From the NCBI RefSeq assembly GCF_016907365.1, contig NZ_JAFBBV010000001.1:1116001-1180000 (forward strand): 64,000 nucleotides of DNA, read 5' to 3'. This document shows, in pieces, positions 32,476 to 45,517 of this stretch. Made by a program: the position numbers and the translations under genes. The notes beneath the pieces were generated by a model, which did not search any database, was not told where the DNA came from, and was given only the letters and a program-made list of their open reading frames with translations. Numbering within the stretch: position 1 is the stretch's first letter; every line of letters starts with the position of its first letter. The DNA is from Oerskovia paurometabola (GTDB lineage Bacteria; Actinomycetota; Actinomycetes; Actinomycetales; Cellulomonadaceae).

Positions 32476-33821
32476 GCACCACCACCCCCCACGCCACGAA
32501 GGCGCCGTACGGGGACTTCGACCCGAGCATCCCCAGCTTCGAGGCCTCGGGCGGCGACTGGGCGGACATCGCCGCAGAGGCCACCCAGCTGGGCGAGGAG
32601 CGCATCGTCGTCAACATGGGCCCCCAGCACCCGTCCACGCACGGCGTGCTGCGGCTCATGCTCGAGATCGACGGCGAGACGGTGACCGAGGCCCGCTGCG
32701 GCGTCGGCTACCTGCACACGGGCATCGAGAAGAACATGGAGTACCGGACGTGGACCCAGGGGGTCACGTTCTGCACCCGCATGGACTACCTCGCCCCCCT
32801 CTTCCAGGAGACCGCGTACTGCCTCGCGGTCGAGAAGCTCCTCGGGATCACGGACGACGTGCCCGAGCGCGCGAGCATCATCCGCGTCCTCATGATGGAG
32901 CTCAACCGGATCGCGTCGCACCTCGTCTGCCTGGGCACGGGCGGCAACGAGATGGGCGCGACGACCGTCATGACCATCTCCTTCACGGCGCGCGAGGAGA
33001 TCCTGCGCGTCTTCGAGGCCGTCACGGGCCTGCGCATGAACCACGCGTACGTGCGCCCCGGCGGCGTGGCGCAGGACGTCCCGCCGGACGTCGTCGCCCA
33101 GATCCGCAAGGCCGACCCGCTGATCCGCGGCTACCTCGGCCAGCTCGGCGACCTCATGCTGGCCAACCCCATCTTCAAGGGACGCCTCCAGGGCGTCGGG
33201 CACCTCAACCTCTCGGGCTGCATGGCGCTCGCGATCACGGGCCCGGTGCTGCGCTCGACCGGCCTGCCGTACGACGTGCGCAAGGCCGCCCCGTACTGCG
33301 GCTACGAGACGTACGACTTCGACGTCCCCACCTCGGACGAGGCCGACTGCTACTCGCGCGTCGTGCTGCGCCTCGAGGAGTGCTACCAGTCGTTGCGGAT
33401 CGTCGAGCAGTGCCTCGAACGCCTCGAGGCCACGGCGGGCCAGCCCGTCATGGTCGCCGACAAGAAGATCGCGTGGCCCGCTCAGCTCGCGGTCGGCGCG
33501 GACGGTCAGGGCAACTCGCTCGACCACATCCGCGAGATCATGGGCACCTCGATGGAGGCCCTGATCCACCACTTCAAGCTGGTCACCGAGGGCTTCCGGG
33601 TCCCGGTCGGGCAGGTGTTCCAGTCGGTCGAGCACCCTCGTGGCGAGCTCGGCGTGCACCTGGTGTCCGACGGCGGCACGCGCCCCTACCGGGCCCACTT
33701 CCGTGATCCTTCGTTCAACAACCTGCAGGCGGTCGCCGTGATGTGCGAGGGCGGCCAGGTCGCCGACGTCGTCGTCGCGGTCGCCTCGCTCGACCCGGTG
33801 CTGGGAGGGGTGGACCGATGA
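32472..33821 (+). CDS. nuoD: NADH-quinone oxidoreductase subunit D
   Basis: 449 residues. [21 protein letters not shown] carries the quinone-site histidine, [16 protein letters not shown] and [14 protein letters not shown] are family blocks, and the C-terminus has [15 protein letters not shown]. It forms the quinone pocket with NuoB. GTG start in the nuoC stop (GTGA) and ATGA overlap with nuoE. Confidence 0.96.
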   Translation: MSTTTPHATKAPYGDFDPSIPSFEASGGDWADIAAEATQLGEERIVVNMGPQHPSTHGVLRLMLEIDGETVTEARCGVGYLHTGIEKNMEYRTWTQGVTFCTRMDYLAPLFQETAYCLAVEKLLGITDDVPERASIIRVLMMELNRIASHLVCLGTGGNEMGATTVMTISFTAREEILRVFEAVTGLRMNHAYVRPGGVAQDVPPDVVAQIRKADPLIRGYLGQLGDLMLANPIFKGRLQGVGHLNLSGCMALAITGPVLRSTGLPYDVRKAAPYCGYETYDFDVPTSDEADCYSRVVLRLEECYQSLRIVEQCLERLEATAGQPVMVADKKIAWPAQLAVGADGQGNSLDHIREIMGTSMEALIHHFKLVTEGFRVPVGQVFQSVEHPRGELGVHLVSDGGTRPYRAHFRDPSFNNLQAVAVMCEGGQVADVVVAVASLDPVLGGVDR

Positions 33822-34677
33822 CGCTCGAGGCCAGGAGGTCCGGATACGACGAGGCGACGTACGCGCGCCTCGCCACGGACACCGCGGCGATCATCGCCCG
33901 GTACCCGGAGAAGAGGTCCGCGCTGCTGCCCATGCTGCACCTGGTGCAGTCGGAGGACGGCTACGTCTCGCGCGACGGCATCGCGTTCTGCGCCGAGCAG
34001 CTCGGCATCACGGCCGCCGAGGTGTCGGCCGTCGCGACCTTCTACACGCAGTACAAGCGCCACCCCAACGGCACCTACACCGTCGGCGTGTGCACCAACA
34101 CGCTGTGCGCGATCATGGGCGGCGACGAGATCTTCGACGAGCTCTCGGAGCACCTGGGCGTCGGGCACGACGAGACGACGGACGACGGCGCGATCACCCT
34201 CGAGCGCGTCGAGTGCAACGCGGCGTGCGACTACGCGCCCGTCGTGATGGTCAACTGGGAGTTCTTCGACAACCAGACCCCCGCGGGTGCCACGCAGCTC
34301 GCCGACCGCCTCCGGGCTGGAGAGGACGTCGCCCCCACGCGCGGCGCGGCCTCGGTCTGCACGTTCAAGCAGATGAGCCGCGTGCTCGCCGGGTTCTCGG
34401 ACGGCCGCGCGGACGAGGGCGTCGGGGCCGGCGGCCCCACGCTCGCCGGGCTACGGCTCGCGCGCGAGCACGACTGGACCGCACCGGGCGGGGCAGCTCC
34501 GGAACAGGTCGACGAGCCGGCCACGGACACGGGTGCGGCGGCCGCGGCGGGCGCCTCCGCCGTCGGGCGTGAGCAGTCCAGCGCCGAGCGCACGCCCACC
34601 ACGCCCGCCGACGCCACGGGCGAGAAGCCAAGGACTCGGGCCTGCGCGGCCGAGGCGGCGCCGGGTTCCCCACGGGC

Positions 34678-34681
<4 letters not shown>
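33818..34681 (+). CDS. nuoE: NADH-quinone oxidoreductase subunit E, C-terminus replaced at a junction
   Basis: 287 residues. Thioredoxin-like [2Fe-2S] domain with ligands in [11 protein letters not shown] and CNAACDYAP (cluster N1a), then a helical THTF-like segment ([15 protein letters not shown]) and a Pro/Ala-rich tail. Residues 1-271 look native. The last 16 ([16 protein letters not shown]) are nuoF coding sequence read in the wrong frame: the same bases in the nuoF frame give [16 protein letters not shown]. The true stop is therefore missing. The core domain should still fold; the altered part is a disordered tail. Confidence 0.88.
34621..34680 (+). other. Apparent deletion junction between nuoE and nuoF
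   Basis: From 34630 the nuoF frame reads [16 protein letters not shown] and runs straight into MKWGF; upstream of 34630 that frame has no NuoF-like sequence. The nuoE frame stays open across this point until 34681. About 50 N-terminal NuoF codons, the nuoE stop and the nuoF start codon are missing compared with the family. Breakpoint is within roughly 34621-34632. It could be a real deletion or an assembly collapse. Confidence 0.8.
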
Positions 34682-35822
<1,141 letters not shown>

Positions 35823-35823
<1 letters not shown>

Positions 35824-38558
35824 TGACGACCACGACGCCCGGCCCGTCGAGCGCGGTCGCGGCGGGAGGCGCGAAGCCCCCCGCCCGCCCCGACGACGTG
35901 TCGTTCACGATCGACGGCATCGAGATGGCCGTGCCCAAGGGCACCCTGGTCATCCGTGCCGCCGAGCAGGTCGGCATCCAGATCCCGCGGTTCTGCGACC
36001 ACCCGCTGCTCGCCCCCGCGGGCGCGTGCCGCCAGTGCCTCGTCGAGGTCGCCACCCCCGACCGCGAGGGCAACGTCCGCCCCATGCCCAAGCCGCAGGC
36101 CTCGTGCACGCTCGAGGCCACGCCGGGCATGGTCGTCAAGACCCAGCACACCTCCGCTGTCGCCGACAAGGCGCAGCACGGCGTCATGGAGCTCCTGCTC
36201 ATCAACCACCCGCTCGACTGCCCGGTGTGCGACAAGGGCGGCGAGTGCCCCCTGCAGAACCAGGCCATGAGCAACGGGCGCGCGACGAGCCGCTTCGTCG
36301 ACGTCAAGCGCACGTTCCCCAAGCCCATCGCGATCTCGACCGAGATCCTGCTCGACCGCGAGCGCTGCGTCCTGTGCCAGCGCTGCACCCGGTTCTCCGC
36401 AGAGATCGCGGGCGACGCGTTCATCGACCTGCAGAAGCGCGGCGCGCAGCAGCAGATCGGCCGGTACGACGCGCGCGTCCTGGGGTTCGCGGACGGTGAC
36501 GCGGAGCCGAGCACTCCCGCGGCGGCGATGCCCTACGGCGCGCAGGCCGGGTTCGAGGCCCCCGTCGGGGCGGCCCTCGAGGACGAGTCCGGTCGCCCGT
36601 TCGCGTCCTACTTCAGCGGCAACACCGTGCAGATCTGCCCGGTCGGGGCCCTCACGGGCGCGGCGTACCGTTTCCGCTCGCGGCCCTTCGACCTGGTCTC
36701 CACCCCGGGCGTCGGCGAGCACGACGCGTGCGGGTCCGCGATCCGCGTCGACCACCGCCGCGGCGTCGTGCTGCGGCGCCTGGCGGGCGAGGACCCGCTG
36801 GTCAACGAGGAGTGGATCACCGACAAGGACCGCTTCGCGTTCCACTGGCAGGACGCACCGGACCGCCTGACCCACCCGCTCGTGCGCGACCGCGAGGTCG
36901 ACACCGAGGGCCGTGTCACGCGCGGCGAGCTGCGCCCCGCGAGCTGGGCCGAGGCCCTCGAGGTCGCGGCCGACGGACTGTCTCGGGCCCGCGCGGCGGG
37001 CGGCGTCGGGGTCCTCCCCGGCGGTCGCCTGACCGTCGAGGACGCCTACGCGTACGGCAAGTTCGCCCGCGTGGTCCTGGGCACCAACGACGTCGACCAC
37101 CGCGCCCGCGTGCACTCGGCCGAGGAGGCCGACTTCCTGGCCCACCGCGTCGCGGGCACGGGGCTGGGCGTGACGTTCGACGAGCTCGAGAAGGCTCCCG
37201 CCGTGCTCCTCGTGGCCCTCGAGGCGGAGGAGGAGGCGGGCGTCACGTTCCTGCGCCTGCGCAAGGGCGTGCAGAAGCGTGGCCTGCGGGTCTTCTCGAT
37301 CGCCCCCTTCGCGAGCCGGGGCGTGCAGCGCCTCGACGGCACGCTCCTGCGGGCAGCGCCCGGCACCGAGCCCGAGTGGCTCGACGCGCTCGCCTCGGGC
37401 ACGCAGACCCTGTTCGGCCACGAGGGCGCCGTGGGCCCCGACGCGCCCGAGTCGGTCGACGAGCCCACCGAGGTCTCGGCTCTGCGCGAAGCGCTCGCAC
37501 GGCCCGGAGCCGTGGTCCTCGTGGGCGAGCGTCTCGCCGGCGTCCCGGGCGGGTACTCGGCGCTGCTGCGCCTGGTCGAGAGCACGGGAGCACGGCTCGC
37601 GTGGGTCCCGCGCCGGGCGGGGGAGCGCGGCGCGGTCGAGGCAGGCACGCTGCCGGGCCTCCTCCCGGGCGGACGCCCCGTGCCCGACGCCGCAGCACGC
37701 GTCGACGTGGCCGTCACCTGGGGCGTCGAGCACCTCCCGGAGGCGACCGGACGCGACACGGGGGAGATCCTCGACGCGCTGTCCGTGGGGCAGCTCGGCG
37801 GGGTGCTCGTCGGCGGCCTGCACACCGACGACCTGCCCGACCCCGACCACGCGCGTCGCGCGCTGGGCGCCGCAGGCTTCGTCGTGTCCCTCGAGGTCCG
37901 TGCCTCGGACGTCACGGCGCTCGCGGACGTGGTCCTGCCCGTGGCCCCGCCGGTCGAGAAGGCCGGGGCGTTCGTGAGCTGGGAGGGCCGCGTGCGGACC
38001 TTCCCCGCGGCGCTCGCCACGACCGCGATGCCCGACCACCGCGTCCTGGACGCGCTCGCCGACGCCGCGGGAGTCACGCTCGGGACCCGGACGCTCGACG
38101 AGGTCCGGTCCGAGATCGACCAGCTCGGCACCTGGGACGGCGAACGCTCGGCGGCACCCGCCGCCGCGGCCGCCGAGCCGCCCGCAGTCGCGCCGGGCAC
38201 CGCGGTGCTCGCCGGGTGGCGGCTGCTCCTCGACGCAGGCCGCGGCCAGGACGGCGAGCGGTTCCTCGCCGGCACCGCCAAGCGCCCCGTCGCCCGCCTG
38301 TCCGCGACGACCGCCGCTGCGGCCGACCTCTTCGAGGGCGACGTCGTGCGGGTCTCGACCGACCGCGGGTCGATCGAGCTGCCCGTCGTGGTGACCGACA
38401 TGGTCGAGCACGTCGTGTGGCTCCCGCTCGGCTCGCAGGGGTCGCAGGTCCACCGCGACCTCGGCGTCGCGCCGGGGACGCTCGTGCGGATCGAGCCCGC
38501 CGCGCGGTCCACCGTGACCGCACGGTCCACCCAGCCCACCGACGGGGGAGCATCATGA
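35823..38558 (+). CDS. nuoG: NADH-quinone oxidoreductase subunit G
   Basis: 911 residues. The N-terminal ferredoxin-like domain has Cys ligands in [17 protein letters not shown] and ASCTLEA (N1b), then [17 protein letters not shown] (His-ligated N5), [10 protein letters not shown] with CPVGALT (N4). A molybdopterin-oxidoreductase-like domain fills the rest. It also has a long Ala/Val-rich C-terminal half somewhat longer than the usual 790-850. Relays electrons from NuoF to NuoI. ATGA overlap with nuoH. Confidence 0.95.
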
Positions 38559-40012
38559 CCGGTCTGCTGAACCTGGCCCTGGCCTCCGAGGCGGCCCTGG
38601 TCACGGAGACTCCGGGAGTACCGGGGATCGCGGCCGACTTCTCGCAGGACAACGGCTGGACCTACCTGGTCAAGGCCGTCCTCATCATCGTGTTCCTGCT
38701 CACGAGCGTGCTCATCGCCATCTGGTTCGAGCGCAAGGTCGTGGCCCGCATGCAGGTCCGTCCCGGACCCAACGTGCACGGGCCCTTCGGGCTGCTCCAG
38801 TCGCTCGCGGACGCCATGAAGCTGCTGCTCAAGGAGGACCTCACGGTCTCCGCGGCGGACAAGTTCGTGTACATCCTGGCGCCCATGATCGCGGTGTTCT
38901 GCTCGTTGCTGACGTTCGCGGTCATCCCCTTCGGGCCGAACGTCACGATCCCGTTCACGGACTACTCGACGCCCGCACAGCTCACCGACTTCCCCGTCGC
39001 GGTGCTCTACATCCTGGCGTGCGCCTCGGTGGGCGTGTACGGGATCGTGCTCGGCGGCTGGTCCTCGGGCTCCACCTACCCGCTGCTCGGCGCGGTCCGC
39101 TCGACGGCCCAGGTCATCAGCTACGAGCTCGCGATGGGCCTGGCCCTGGTGAGCGTGTTCATCATGGCCGGCTCGATGTCGACCTCGGAGATCGTCGACT
39201 CCCAGACGCGCGTCTGGTGGGCCCTCATCCTCATCCCGAGCTTCGTCATCTACATCATCGCGATGATCGGCGAGACGAACCGCCTGCCGTTCGACCTCCC
39301 GGAGGCCGAGGGCGAGCTCGTCTCGGGCTACATGACCGAGTACTCGTCCATGAAGTTCGCCTGGTTCTTCCTCGCCGAGTACATCAACATGATCAACGTC
39401 TCGGCCGTGGCGACCACGCTCTTCCTGGGCGGGTGGCGCGCCCCCTGGCCGCTGTCCGCGATCAACGACGGCATGTTCAACGAGGGCTGGTGGCCCATCC
39501 TCTGGTTCCTCGTCAAGGTCTGGGCCTTCATGTTCGTGTTCGTGTGGGTCCGCGGGACGCTCCTGCGCCTGCGGTACGACCAGTTCATGAAGTTCGGCTG
39601 GAAGATCCTCATCCCGGCCGCGCTCGCCTGGATCGTCGTGCTCGCGGTCGTCCAGGGCATGATCCGCTTCGGCGACGTCGACAACCGCACGATCCTCGTC
39701 GCTGCCGGTGCGCTGTTCGCCGTCGCGCTGCTCGCGATCTTCCTGTGGCCCGCCCGCAAGGAACCCGGAGGGGGAGCCGGAGACGCCGGGGGAGCGACGC
39801 CGTCGGGCACCTCGCCCTACCGCAAGGCGGCCACCGCCTCGCCCGAGCCCTTCGACGCCTTCGCGGGCGGCTTCCCCGTCCCGCCGCTGCCCGGCCAGTC
39901 CCTGCCCAGCGCCTCGCGCCGAGCCCGGCGCCTGGTCCCCGAGGGCAGCCCGCCATCCGGCGGGGGCCCCGCAGCTCCCGACGCCCAGGACGAGGAGGTC
40001 CCCCGTGGCTGA
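38555..40012 (+). CDS. nuoH: NADH-quinone oxidoreductase subunit H with long C-terminal tail
   Basis: 485 residues, eight membrane helices ending near residue 400. Quinone-tunnel motifs [17 protein letters not shown] and [21 protein letters not shown] are intact. An extra hydrophilic tail of about 85 residues ([14 protein letters not shown] ... QDEEVPRG) follows. The tail also contains the ribosome-binding site for nuoI, whose GTG lies 8 bases inside this gene. Subunit of the membrane/peripheral arm interface. Confidence 0.95.
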   Translation: MTGLLNLALASEAALVTETPGVPGIAADFSQDNGWTYLVKAVLIIVFLLTSVLIAIWFERKVVARMQVRPGPNVHGPFGLLQSLADAMKLLLKEDLTVSAADKFVYILAPMIAVFCSLLTFAVIPFGPNVTIPFTDYSTPAQLTDFPVAVLYILACASVGVYGIVLGGWSSGSTYPLLGAVRSTAQVISYELAMGLALVSVFIMAGSMSTSEIVDSQTRVWWALILIPSFVIYIIAMIGETNRLPFDLPEAEGELVSGYMTEYSSMKFAWFFLAEYINMINVSAVATTLFLGGWRAPWPLSAINDGMFNEGWWPILWFLVKVWAFMFVFVWVRGTLLRLRYDQFMKFGWKILIPAALAWIVVLAVVQGMIRFGDVDNRTILVAAGALFAVALLAIFLWPARKEPGGGAGDAGGATPSGTSPYRKAATASPEPFDAFAGGFPVPPLPGQSLPSASRRARRLVPEGSPPSGGGPAAPDAQDEEVPRG

Positions 40013-40673
40013 CTACGAGTCGTTGATCCCCCAGAGGAAGGGGCTCGGCGGGCTGCTCGCGCCCGTCGCCGGATTCGGGGTCACGTTCTCCTCGATGTTC
40101 AAGCCGACCGTGACCGAGCAGTACCCGTTCGAGAAGGTGCCGACCAAGCCCCGCTACCACGGTCGCCACCAGCTCAACCGGTACGAGGACGGCCTCGAGA
40201 AGTGCATCGGGTGCGAGCTGTGCGCCTGGGCCTGCCCCGCGGACGCGATCTACGTCGAGGGAGCGGACAACTCCGCGCTGCCCGACGGGGCGCACCGCTC
40301 GCCCGGCGAGCGCTACGGCAGCGTCTACCAGATCAACTACCTGCGCTGCATCTTCTGCGGGCTGTGCATCGAGGCGTGCCCCACGCGGGCCCTGACGATG
40401 ACCAACGAGTACGAGCTCACCGGACCGACCCGTGAAGGGCTGATCTGGGAGAAGGAAGACCTGCTCGCGCCGCTGCGCGAGGGCATGCTCGCCGCCCCGC
40501 ACCCCATGGTGCCCGGGACGACCGACACCGACTACTACCGGGGAGAGGTGACCGGGCCCGTGCCCGAGCAGATCGACTGGGTGCGCGAGCACAGGCCCGA
40601 CGACCCGACCTTGCCGCCCGTCGAGGACCCCGCCGCCGCACGGCGCCCCGAGGTCCGGAAGGTGGTCCGGTGA
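40005..40673 (+). CDS. nuoI: NADH-quinone oxidoreductase subunit I
   Basis: 222 residues, GTG start. Two 4Fe-4S motifs, [12 protein letters not shown] and [12 protein letters not shown] (clusters N6a and N6b), carry electrons to NuoB. The C-terminal 60 residues ([19 protein letters not shown] onward) are an actinobacterial extension. GAGGAGG inside nuoH precedes the start. GTGA overlap with nuoJ. Confidence 0.96.
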   Translation: MADYESLIPQRKGLGGLLAPVAGFGVTFSSMFKPTVTEQYPFEKVPTKPRYHGRHQLNRYEDGLEKCIGCELCAWACPADAIYVEGADNSALPDGAHRSPGERYGSVYQINYLRCIFCGLCIEACPTRALTMTNEYELTGPTREGLIWEKEDLLAPLREGMLAAPHPMVPGTTDTDYYRGEVTGPVPEQIDWVREHRPDDPTLPPVEDPAAARRPEVRKVVR

Positions 40674-41593
40674 CCGTCAGCGGGGGAGAGGTCGTCCTGT
40701 TCTGGGTCCTCGCCCCGCTCATGGTGCTGGCCGCGCTCGGCCTGCTGTTCGCCCGCAAGGCCGTGCACGCCGCGATCTGCGTCGTGTTCGTCATGATCAG
40801 CCTCGCGATCCTCTACATCGCGCAGGAGGCGGCGTTCCTGGGCGTCGTGCAGATCGTGGTCTACACGGGCGCCGTCATGATGCTCTTCCTGTTCGTGCTC
40901 ATGCTCGTGGGCGTCGACGCGTCGGACTCGCTCGTCGAGACCATCCGCGGCCAGCGCCTCATCGGGGTGCTGCTCGGGCTGGGGCTCGGCTCGGTGCTGG
41001 TCGGGGTCGTCGCACAGGCGACGTTCCCGCCCTCGGTCGGGCTCACGGCGGCCAACGCCGAGTCCAACCCCGTCGCGCTCGCCCGCATCCTGTTCGCCGA
41101 CTACGTGTTCGCGCTCGAGGTCGTCGGCATCCTGCTCGTGACCGCGGCGATCGCGGCCCTCGTCCTGACGCACCGGCGCCGGCTCGTGCCGCGCGTCGGG
41201 CAGCGGCAGATCTCCGACGCCAAGGTCGCCGCGCTCGCCGAGGGCGGGCTCCTGACCCCGCTGCCGGCGCCGGGCGTCTACGCGCAGAACAACGCGATGG
41301 ACACCCCCGCGCTCGACCCGCAGGGTCGCCCCATCGAGCACTCGGTCTCGCGCATCCTGCGCATCCGCGGGCAGGAGCGCTCCGCGGGACGGATCCTCGC
41401 CAAGGAGCGGGCCGTGCTCGCCGAGCACGAGCCCGAGCTGACGGCCCGGCGCTTCCCCGAGCTCACGGCCGCCACCGACGAGGAGGCCGCCGCGGACCTG
41501 TCGGGCGAGGCGCCGGTGCCTGCGGCCGAGCCGGGGGCCTTCCCGACCGACACCACGTCCGGGCCGACCACCGAGCACGGGAAGGAGAGCTGA
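40670..41593 (+). CDS. nuoJ: NADH-quinone oxidoreductase subunit J with long cytoplasmic tail
   Basis: 307 residues. Five membrane helices; TM3 holds the pi-bulge region [24 protein letters not shown] involved in coupling. The remaining 140 residues after LVLTHRRR are hydrophilic, far beyond the usual 160-200-residue NuoJ, and end in a Pro/Glu/Thr stretch. Several actinobacteria have such tails; role unknown. Confidence 0.94.
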   Translation: MTVSGGEVVLFWVLAPLMVLAALGLLFARKAVHAAICVVFVMISLAILYIAQEAAFLGVVQIVVYTGAVMMLFLFVLMLVGVDASDSLVETIRGQRLIGVLLGLGLGSVLVGVVAQATFPPSVGLTAANAESNPVALARILFADYVFALEVVGILLVTAAIAALVLTHRRRLVPRVGQRQISDAKVAALAEGGLLTPLPAPGVYAQNNAMDTPALDPQGRPIEHSVSRILRIRGQERSAGRILAKERAVLAEHEPELTARRFPELTAATDEEAAADLSGEAPVPAAEPGAFPTDTTSGPTTEHGKES

Positions 41594-41594
41594 C

Positions 41595-41894
41595 ATGGAG
41601 CTGACCAACTACCTGGTGCTCGCCGCGATCCTCTTCGCGATCGGCGCGACGACCGTGCTGCTGCGACGCAACGCGATCATCGTCTTCATGGGCATCGAGC
41701 TCATGCTCAACGCCACCAACCTGACGTTCGTGACGTTCGCCCGCATGCACGGTGACCTCCACGGTCAGGTCATCGCCTTCTTCGTGATGGTGGTGGCCGC
41801 GGCCGAGGTCGTCGTGGGGCTCGCGATCATCGTGGCCATCTTCCGTACCCGCCGCTCGGCCTCGGTCGACGACGTCAACCTGCTGAAGAACTGA
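41595..41894 (+). CDS. nuoK: NADH-quinone oxidoreductase subunit K
   Basis: 99 residues, three helices. The conserved membrane Glu residues are visible in [14 protein letters not shown] and [16 protein letters not shown], part of the central proton path. Starts 1 base after nuoJ with GGAGAGC as ribosome site. Confidence 0.96.
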   Translation: MELTNYLVLAAILFAIGATTVLLRRNAIIVFMGIELMLNATNLTFVTFARMHGDLHGQVIAFFVMVVAAAEVVVGLAIIVAIFRTRRSASVDDVNLLKN

Positions 41895-41904
41895 GAGGGC
41901 AGGC

Positions 41905-43944
41905 ATGCCAACGGTGACTCTGCTTCCAGCCCTCGCGCACGTCGTGCCGGCCGCGCTGCCGACCCAGGAGATCGTCCCGGCCTCGACCGTCGTGCCCGGG
42001 CCGTTCCTGCTGGCCCCGCTGCTGATCCTGCTGCCGCTCCTGGGGGCCGCGGTCCTGCTGCTCGCGGGACGGCGCAGCGACCGGTGGGGCGCGTGGTTCG
42101 GGGTGCTCATGTCGGGCGGCGCGTTCATCGTCGCGCTGGTGGTGTTCTTCTCGATGCTGGGCCTGCCCGCCGACGAGCGGGTGGTCGACCACCGGCTCTT
42201 CGACTGGATCGCTGCAGGCGGGCTCGACGTGGGCGTGGGCCTGCGGCTCGACCCGCTGTCCATGACGTTCGTGCTGCTCGTGACGTTCGTCGGCACGCTC
42301 ATCCACGTCTACGCGGTCGCGTACATGGAGCACGACAAGGACAAGCGCCGGTTCTTCGCGTACCTCAACCTGTTCGTCGCGGCCATGCTGGTCCTGGTCC
42401 TCGCGGACTCCTACCTCGTGCTGTTCGTCGGCTGGGAGGGCGTGGGCCTGGCCTCGTACCTGCTGATCGGGTTCTGGAACCACGAGCGGGCCAACGCGGT
42501 GGCCGCCAAGAAGGCGTTCATCATGAACCGCGTGGGCGACCTCGGCCTGATCGTCGCGCTCATGCTCATGTTCGCGGGCTTCGGCGCGGTGGACTTCGCG
42601 ACGGTCTTCGCCGACGCCCCGGGGGCGGGCACGGCGCTGCTGACCGCGATCGCCCTCGCGCTCCTGGTCGCCGCGTGCGGCAAGTCGGCGCAGTTCCCGC
42701 TCCAGGCGTGGCTCGGTGACGCCATGGCGGGCCCCACGCCCGTCTCGGCGCTCATCCACGCGGCCACCATGGTCACCGCGGGCGTCTACCTGGTCGTGCG
42801 CTCGGCGCCGATCTTCGACGGAGCCCCGACGGCGCAGCTCGTCGTGGTCCTCGTCGGCGCGGTCACGCTCCTGTTCGGGGCGATCGTCGGCTGCGCCAAG
42901 GACGACATCAAGAAGGTCCTGGCGGCCTCGACGATGTCGCAGATCGGCTACATGATGCTCGCGGCCGGGCTGGGACCGATCGGGTACGCGTTCGCGATCT
43001 TCCACCTCGTGACGCACGGCTTCTTCAAGGCAGGCATGTTCCTCGGGGCGGGCTCGGTCATGCACGGCATGGACGACGGGGTCGACATGCGCCGCTTCGG
43101 CGCACTGTCGAGGTACATGAAGGTCACCTGGGTCACGTTCGGCCTGGGCTGGCTCGCGATCCTCGGGATCCCGCCGTTCTCCGGGTTCTGGTCCAAGGAC
43201 AAGATCATCGAGGCGGCGTTCGTGCCGATCGACGGCCAGGAGTGGCGCGCGTGGGTCTTCGGCGGCGTCGCGCTGCTGGGAGCGGGCATCACGGCGTTCT
43301 ACATGTCGCGCCTGTTCTTCATGACCTTCCACGGGCACAAGCGCTGGAACGACGGGTCGGGCAACCCCACGGGGCCTCTCTCGACCGACGGCCCCGTGCA
43401 GCACCCGCACGAGTCGCCCGCGCTCATGACGGCGCCCATGATCGTCCTCGCGGTCGGCTCGGTGGCACTGGGCGGGCTGCTCGCGATGGGCGACGTGTTC
43501 GTCGACTGGCTCTCGCCCGTCACGGGCCATGCCGAGCACGCCGAACCGGTGCTGCCGGTGTGGTCGCTCATCACGCTGACCCTGGTCCTCGTCCTGCTGG
43601 GCGTGCTCCTGGCCTGGCGTCAGTTCGCGGTGTCCCGTGTCCCGATCGTCCCGCCGCACGGTTCGGTCCTGACCCGCGCGGCCCGCAAGGACCTCTATCA
43701 GGACCAGGTCAACGAGGCCGTGTTCATGCGGCCCGGGCAGTACCTCACGCGGTCCCTCGTCTACGGGGACCGGCAGATGGTCGACGGCGGCTGGATGGGT
43801 CTTGCCGGCCTCGTCGGCGCGACAGGGGAGAAGTTGCGCGGCATGCAGAACGGATTCGTCAGGTCGTACGCGGCGACGATGCTCGCCGGCCTGATCGTGA
43901 TCGTCGCGGTGGTCCTCGCCGTGACCACCGGAACAGGGAGCTGA
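41905..43944 (+). CDS. nuoL: NADH-quinone oxidoreductase subunit L
   Basis: 679 residues, antiporter-like subunit with about 16 helices. Motifs [19 protein letters not shown] (key Glu), [37 protein letters not shown] (Lys and His residues of the proton channel), and [14 protein letters not shown] (broken helix). The C-terminal portion forms the lateral helix and an anchoring TM ([16 protein letters not shown]). Distal proton pump of complex I. Confidence 0.96.
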   Translation: MPTVTLLPALAHVVPAALPTQEIVPASTVVPGPFLLAPLLILLPLLGAAVLLLAGRRSDRWGAWFGVLMSGGAFIVALVVFFSMLGLPADERVVDHRLFDWIAAGGLDVGVGLRLDPLSMTFVLLVTFVGTLIHVYAVAYMEHDKDKRRFFAYLNLFVAAMLVLVLADSYLVLFVGWEGVGLASYLLIGFWNHERANAVAAKKAFIMNRVGDLGLIVALMLMFAGFGAVDFATVFADAPGAGTALLTAIALALLVAACGKSAQFPLQAWLGDAMAGPTPVSALIHAATMVTAGVYLVVRSAPIFDGAPTAQLVVVLVGAVTLLFGAIVGCAKDDIKKVLAASTMSQIGYMMLAAGLGPIGYAFAIFHLVTHGFFKAGMFLGAGSVMHGMDDGVDMRRFGALSRYMKVTWVTFGLGWLAILGIPPFSGFWSKDKIIEAAFVPIDGQEWRAWVFGGVALLGAGITAFYMSRLFFMTFHGHKRWNDGSGNPTGPLSTDGPVQHPHESPALMTAPMIVLAVGSVALGGLLAMGDVFVDWLSPVTGHAEHAEPVLPVWSLITLTLVLVLLGVLLAWRQFAVSRVPIVPPHGSVLTRAARKDLYQDQVNEAVFMRPGQYLTRSLVYGDRQMVDGGWMGLAGLVGATGEKLRGMQNGFVRSYAATMLAGLIVIVAVVLAVTTGTGS

Positions 43945-43951
43945 GGGACCG

Positions 43952-45517
43952 ATGACCACCGAGATTCCCTGGCTGACTCTCCTGATCGTCCTGCCGCTCG
44001 TCGGCGCGGCCGCCGTCTGGGGGCTGGGCGCCACGTCGGCGCGCAAGCACCTGCGGACCGTGGCGGTCGTGTTCGGCCTCGCCGAGCTCGTGCTCCTGGG
44101 CCTCGCGATCAGCGCGTTCGACACCGCCGACGCGGGCACGTACCAGCTCACCGAGACGCACGCGTGGATCCCGCAGCTCGGCGTGAGCTACGCGGTGGGG
44201 GCCGACGGGGTCGCGCTCCTGCTGGTCGGGCTGGCGGTCCTTCTCGTCCCGCTCGTGATCCTGGCGGCGTGGCGCGAGCAGGACGGCGACCTCGCGAAGC
44301 TCCGCCACTACCTGGGGCTCGTGCTGCTGCTCGAGGCGTTCATGGTCGCGGTCTTCGTGGCCCGCGACGTGTTCTTCTTCTACGTGCTGTTCGAGGCCAT
44401 GCTGATCCCGGTCTACTTCATGATCGGCGGGTTCGGGGGCGGGGCGCAGCGGCGCTACGCGGCCGTGAAGTTCCTGCTGTTCTCGCTCGCGGGCGGGCTC
44501 GTCATGCTCGTCGCGGTCATCGCCCTGTACCTCAACGGGCCGGGCGGTGAGCAGGGCTTCCTGACGCAGAACCTGGTCGACCACCTCGCCGCGAACCCGC
44601 TGGCGGTGAGCACCGAGAGGCTGCTCTTCCTGGGGTTCTTCCTGGCCTTCGCGATCAAGGCGCCGCTGTTCCCGGTCCACACCTGGCTGCCCGACGCCGC
44701 CGAGCACGCCCCCGCGGGCACCTCGACGCTGCTCGTGGGCGTCCTGGACAAGGTGGGCACGTTCGGCATGCTGACGCTGTGCCTGCCGCTCTTCCCGAAC
44801 GCGAGCCAGTGGGCGGCGCCCGTGGTCGTGGTGCTCGCGGTCGTCTCGATCCTCTACGGCGCGCTCATGGCGATCGGTCAGAGCGACATCATGCGGCTCA
44901 TCGCCTACACCTCGGTGTCGCACTTCGGCTTCATCGTCCTCGGGATCTTCTCGTTCACGTCGCTGAGCGTCTCCGGTGCCTCGTTCTACATGTTCAACCA
45001 CGGGATCTCGACGGGGGCGCTGTTCCTGCTCGCCGGGTTCCTGGTCGCGCGGCACCCCGCACGCTCGCAGCGCCTGGCCGACTACGGCGGGCTCCAGCGG
45101 GTCACGCCGGTCCTCGCGGGCACGTTCCTCGTGGCGGGTCTCTCTGCCCTGTCCCTGCCCGGTCTCTCGACGTTCGTCTCGGAGATCATGGTGCTCGTGG
45201 GGACGTTCTCCCGCAGCCACCCGGCAGCTCTCGTGGCGGTCCTGGGCGTGGTGCTCGCGGCCCTGTACGTCCTGCTGACCTACCAGAAGGTCTTCACGGG
45301 CAAGGCCCCGCAGGACCTCCTGGGAACCCCGGACCTCGGGGCGCGCGAGAAGTGGGTCGTCGCACCCCTGGTCGTGGCCCTGCTCGTCCTCGGCTTCTAC
45401 CCGGCCCCGGCGCTCGACCTCGTGCGCGAGCCCGCGGACGCGACCATGACGGCCGTGGGCGTCGAGAACCCGCCCACCACCCCTGATCTCCTCAGCGTTG
45501 AAGGGAGCGACTCGTGA
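43952..45517 (+). CDS. nuoM: NADH-quinone oxidoreductase subunit M
   Basis: 521 residues, 14 helices. Signatures FFFYVLFEAMLIPVYFMIGGFGG (key Glu), AIKAPLFPVHTWLPDAAEHAPAGTSTLLVG (Lys), and YTSVSHFGFIVLGIF. Second antiporter-like proton channel. GTGA overlap with nuoN. Confidence 0.96.
   Translation: MTTEIPWLTLLIVLPLVGAAAVWGLGATSARKHLRTVAVVFGLAELVLLGLAISAFDTADAGTYQLTETHAWIPQLGVSYAVGADGVALLLVGLAVLLVPLVILAAWREQDGDLAKLRHYLGLVLLLEAFMVAVFVARDVFFFYVLFEAMLIPVYFMIGGFGGGAQRRYAAVKFLLFSLAGGLVMLVAVIALYLNGPGGEQGFLTQNLVDHLAANPLAVSTERLLFLGFFLAFAIKAPLFPVHTWLPDAAEHAPAGTSTLLVGVLDKVGTFGMLTLCLPLFPNASQWAAPVVVVLAVVSILYGALMAIGQSDIMRLIAYTSVSHFGFIVLGIFSFTSLSVSGASFYMFNHGISTGALFLLAGFLVARHPARSQRLADYGGLQRVTPVLAGTFLVAGLSALSLPGLSTFVSEIMVLVGTFSRSHPAALVAVLGVVLAALYVLLTYQKVFTGKAPQDLLGTPDLGAREKWVVAPLVVALLVLGFYPAPALDLVREPADATMTAVGVENPPTTPDLLSVEGSDS

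Noticed and set aside
34618..34635. Programmed -1 frameshift making a NuoE-NuoF fusion
   Set aside because: A -1 shift would join the frames, but there is no slippery heptamer, and about 50 conserved NuoF residues would still be missing.
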